Assembly (NCBI GenBank): GCA_903893955.1
Contig: CAITOG010000251.1
Location: forward strand, 1-8,700
Source: an uncultured Actinomycetes bacterium
Lineage (GTDB): Bacteria; Actinomycetota; Acidimicrobiia; Acidimicrobiales; RAAP-2
Direction of reading: 5' to 3'
DNA length: 8,700 nt
Shown: piece by piece, positions 6,702 to 8,700 of the stretch
Layout of the letters: each line of letters starts with the position of its first letter
How positions within the stretch are numbered: position 1 is the stretch's first letter
Notes under the pieces: model-generated
Databases searched by the model: none
Seen by the model: the letters and a program-made list of their open reading frames with translations, nothing else
What the model was told of the DNA's origin: nothing
Made by a program: the position numbers and the translations under genes

Positions 6702-8065
6702 CGATCCACCTCGCCCATGACCGGGTCGACCGATGAGATGACCGCCACCGCGTCGGACAGCAGGCCACCGCGCAAAAGGAGCGGGAGGACCTGGAGGTTG
6801 ACGAAGGACGGCCCCCTGATGTGCATCCGGTAGGGCTTGGCCCCACCGTCAGATGCCAAGTAGCAGCCGAGCTCGCCACGCGGCGACTCGATGGCGCAGT
6901 AGACCTCGCCCTCGGGGACCTTGAACCCCTCGGTGAAGATCTTGAAGTGGTGGATGAGCGCCTCCATCGAGGAGTCGATGCGCGCCCTCGGCGGTGGCGT
7001 CACCTTGGCGTCCTGCACCCGGTAATCGCCCGATGGCATGCCCTCGACCAGCTGGCGGAGCATCTTGGCCGACTCGCGGATCTCGTTGAGGCGAATCGAG
7101 TAGCGATCGAAGTTGTCGCCGTAGGTCCCGACGATGACGTCGAAGTCCAGCTTGTCGTAGGCTAGGTAGGGCATGGTGCGACGAAGGTCCCACGGGACCC
7201 CTGTCGAGCGAAGCAGCGGGCCCGTCACCGACAGCGCCAGCGCCTCCTCGGCGGTGAGCCCACCGACGGCCTCGGTCCGCTCTCGAAAGATCGGCTGGCC
7301 AGTCAAGAGGTCGTCGTACTCATAGCTGCGCTCGAGCACCGTGTCGCAGATGACGAGGACATCGTCCTCCCACCCGTCAGGCAGATCGGCTGCCACGCCC
7401 CCTGGGCGGATGTAGTTGTTGTTGAAGCGAAGCCCGGTGGTCTTCTCGAAGAAGCTCATCACCATCTCGCGCTCACGGAAGCCGTAGATCATCATCGACG
7501 TGGACCCGAGGTCCATGCCGTTGGTGGCCATCCACATCAGGTGCGAGCCCATTCGGTTCAGCTCGAGCATGAGGGTCCGGATCCAGGTGGCGCGGTCAGG
7601 GATGTCGACGCCGAGCAGCGCCTCGGTGGCGAGCGAAAAGACCGCCTCGTTGTGCATCTGGCTCAGATAGTCCATCCGCGTCACGTTGGTGGAGCCTTGG
7701 ACGTAGGTCAGCTCTTCCGCCGTCTTCTCCATGCCCGTGTGCAGGTAGCCGATCACAGGCTTGGTCCGAAGCACCACCTCACCATCGAGCTCGAGCATGA
7801 GCCGGAGCACCCCGTGGGTCGATGGGTGCTGGGGGCCCATGTTGATGATCATGGTCTCGTCGTCGGGACGATCGACATCGATCTGAGAGGGGTCGAGAAC
7901 CCGCCCGTCGGGCATCTGGAGCACAGCGCCCGACTCGCGACCGAGCTCGTCGGACGGTGTGTCGGTGCGACGACGAAGCTCCTGGGAGCCCTCTGAGGTC
8001 TCCTTGGTCGACCATGCCGGTCTCTCCACCGACCGCACCTCGTCTTCGTTCTCGTAGGCGCTCAT
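6698..8065 (-). CDS. nuoD: NADH-quinone oxidoreductase subunit D (49 kDa-type, quinone-site subunit)
   Basis: This encodes 455 aa. NuoD forms much of the quinone-reduction pocket next to cluster N2 and descends from the large subunit of NiFe hydrogenases, without the metal site. Family motifs run in order: MGPQHPSTHGVLRL at 76-89, with the quinone-site His at 84; GYLHTGMEK at 106-114; MDYLSQMHNE at 131-140, with Tyr133 at the expected quinone-contact position; ELNRMGSHLMW at 168-178; RPGGV at 220-224; IESPRGELGCYL at 392-403; and the C-terminus DPVMGEVDR. Residues 1 to about 70 form a charged, low-complexity extension that the core family lacks, so the protein is longer than the roughly 400-residue core. 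The ATG at 8065 overlaps the nuoC stop (ATGA); a further upstream in-frame ATG at 8143 would sit inside nuoC and is rejected. Confidence 0.98.
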   Translation of the reverse strand: MSAYENEDEVRSVERPAWSTKETSEGSQELRRRTDTPSDELGRESGAVLQMPDGRVLDPSQIDVDRPDDETMIINMGPQHPSTHGVLRLMLELDGEVVLRTKPVIGYLHTGMEKTAEELTYVQGSTNVTRMDYLSQMHNEAVFSLATEALLGVDIPDRATWIRTLMLELNRMGSHLMWMATNGMDLGSTSMMIYGFREREMVMSFFEKTTGLRFNNNYIRPGGVAADLPDGWEDDVLVICDTVLERSYEYDDLLTGQPIFRERTEAVGGLTAEEALALSVTGPLLRSTGVPWDLRRTMPYLAYDKLDFDVIVGTYGDNFDRYSIRLNEIRESAKMLRQLVEGMPSGDYRVQDAKVTPPPRARIDSSMEALIHHFKIFTEGFKVPEGEVYCAIESPRGELGCYLASDGGAKPYRMHIRGPSFVNLQVLPLLLRGGLLSDAVAVISSVDPVMGEVDR

Positions 8066-8556
8066 CGGGGACCCGGAGCCTCCTTGAACTGCACCGGGAT
8101 GCGACCGGATCCGTAGTCCTTGCGGAGTGGGTGGCCTTCCCACTCCTCTGGCATCAGGATCCTCGAGAGGTCGGGATGCCCGGTGAACTGGATGCCAAAG
8201 AGGTCGAATGCCTCGCGCTCCATCGCCTCGGTCCCGGGGTACACCTCGAAGAGCGAGTCGACGACCGGTGCGGTCTCTGGCACCTGCACCCTGATGCGGA
8301 CACGACGCTTGGCCGACAGCGAGAGCAGGTTGACGACCACCTCGAACCGCTCAGGGGTCACCCCGTCTGGCAGCGACCGGGTCATGTGGTCGAGGTAGTC
8401 GATCCCGCACAGGTCAGAGCACATCTCGAAGCCAGAACCTTTGAGCGACTCGACCAATGCCTTGTAGGCCGTCCGCTCAGGGAAGGCAATCTGGTCCACC
8501 ATCGGACCCGTGGTGGTGGGCACGCCATCGAGCGCCCGGATGGCGAGGTCGGTCAT
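8062..8556 (-). CDS. nuoC: NADH-quinone oxidoreductase subunit C (30 kDa-type subunit)
   Basis: This encodes 164 aa, a cytoplasmic connecting-arm subunit of complex I that has no cofactor and packs against NuoD and NuoI. The diagnostic C-terminal block is present: EREAFDLFGIQFTGHPDL at about 113-130, then RILMPEEWEGHPLRKDY at 132-148, the hallmark of the 30 kDa subunit family. The N-terminal half (about 25-95) contains the usual mixed alpha/beta region, with a CGIDYL segment at 50-55. The ATG at 8556 is chosen because it overlaps the nuoB stop (ATGA) and has GGGGA at 8564-8568, 7 nt upstream. The open frame extends 15 codons further, but that would intrude into nuoB and lacks family similarity. 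nuoC and nuoD are separate genes here, unlike the nuoCD fusion of E. coli. The length is short to average for a stand-alone NuoC. Confidence 0.97.
   Translation of the reverse strand: MTDLAIRALDGVPTTTGPMVDQIAFPERTAYKALVESLKGSGFEMCSDLCGIDYLDHMTRSLPDGVTPERFEVVVNLLSLSAKRRVRIRVQVPETAPVVDSLFEVYPGTEAMEREAFDLFGIQFTGHPDLSRILMPEEWEGHPLRKDYGSGRIPVQFKEAPGPR
8079..8085 (-). promoter_or_regulatory. Strong but distant Shine-Dalgarno of nuoD
   Basis: The minus strand reads AAGGAGG here, a near-perfect anti-16S match, inside the last codons of nuoC. It stands 13 nt before the nuoD ATG at 8065, longer than the usual 5-9 nt. No alternative ATG, GTG or TTG in the nuoD frame lies between it and that ATG. The start is therefore kept, and initiation probably also depends on coupling to nuoC termination. 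Confidence 0.6.
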
Positions 8557-8700
8557 CGAGGCGTCCCCAGGCGCACAGCGACCGGCTGCTCGGGCGTCCA
8601 CGGGCTCGACGGGGTCGTCTCGATCTCGAGCGGACGACCTTCAGCACGGCGTTGGGTGATCTCACCGGTCTTGATTTTCTCGTGGAGCGTCAAGATGGCG
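8553..8700 (-). CDS. nuoB: NADH-quinone oxidoreductase subunit B, C-terminal 48 residues (partial)
   Basis: Only the last 48 codons and the TGA stop lie in the window; the first complete codon starts at 8699. The peptide begins AILTLHEKIKTGEITQRR, which resembles the helix near the NuoB C-terminus (family pattern ILxLQxKI). A Pro/Glu-rich tail follows, ending in LGTPR. NuoB is the cytoplasmic connecting-arm subunit that carries terminal cluster N2, the electron donor to quinone. Its cysteine ligands would lie upstream, outside the window, so they cannot be checked. The stop overlaps the nuoC ATG by 4 nt (ATGA). The assignment rests on the short helix match plus its position directly before nuoC, the canonical place for nuoB. 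The tail after the helix (about 30 residues) is not recognisable on its own. Confidence 0.85.
   Translation of the reverse strand, partial: AILTLHEKIKTGEITQRRAEGRPLEIETTPSSPWTPEQPVAVRLGTPR

Noticed and set aside
6201..6833. 210-codon plus-strand open frame opposite nuoE and the end of nuoD
   Set aside because: It is antisense to conserved cluster motifs in NuoE, and its protein composition looks like a reverse-frame artefact.
8066..8143. Upstream in-frame ATG for nuoD adding 26 residues
   Set aside because: It lies deep inside nuoC, and the ATG at 8065 forms the ATGA overlap seen at the other junctions.
1..8700. A novel defence, mobile or biosynthetic system hidden in the window
   Set aside because: Every base is accounted for by nuoB to nuoI in canonical order. 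I saw no transposase, integrase, inverted or direct repeat array, tRNA or unexplained gene.

Overview
The whole window is an internal segment of a bacterial respiratory complex I operon (proton-pumping NADH:quinone oxidoreductase, type I), and every gene lies on the minus strand. In transcription order (high to low coordinates) it holds: the 3' end of nuoB (8553-8700, partial), nuoC (8062-8556), nuoD (6698-8065), nuoE (6081-6701), nuoF (4786-6084), nuoG (2073-4793), nuoH (823-2076), and nuoI (1-823, running off the window edge with no stop codon seen). This is the standard nuoA-N order. nuoA and the rest of nuoB should lie beyond base 8700, and nuoJ onward before base 1.

Every junction overlaps: 4 nt at B/C, C/D, D/E, E/F and G/H, 8 nt at F/G and 1 nt at H/I. 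No base in the window is intergenic, and I see no promoter, terminator, RNA gene, repeat, mobile element or CRISPR array. Expression therefore looks like one polycistronic message with translational coupling. Most genes have a purine-rich Shine-Dalgarno site inside the end of the gene before them.

The organism is a high-GC bacterium with GC-rich third codon positions. Separate nuoC and nuoD genes rule out an enterobacterial-type operon with fused nuoCD. The C-terminally extended NuoH, the long NuoG (906 aa) with N7 cluster cysteines, and the use of GTG starts suit an actinobacterium. The phylum is a moderately supported inference; a deep-branching class such as Acidimicrobiia is only a guess.

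The genes work as one machine. NuoF (FMN, NADH site, N3), NuoE (N1a) and NuoG (N1b, N4, N5, N7) form the NADH-oxidising end of the peripheral arm. NuoB (N2), NuoC, NuoD and NuoI (N6a, N6b) form the connecting arm and the quinone site. NuoH anchors the arm in the membrane and helps form the quinone channel. All cluster ligands that can be checked here are present, so the complex should be functional. I did not find a new biological system. The points worth a second look are accessory: an unusual basic C-terminal tail on NuoI, terminal extensions on NuoD, NuoE and NuoH, a long acidic linker in NuoG, and an altered segment after the last N3 ligand in NuoF.
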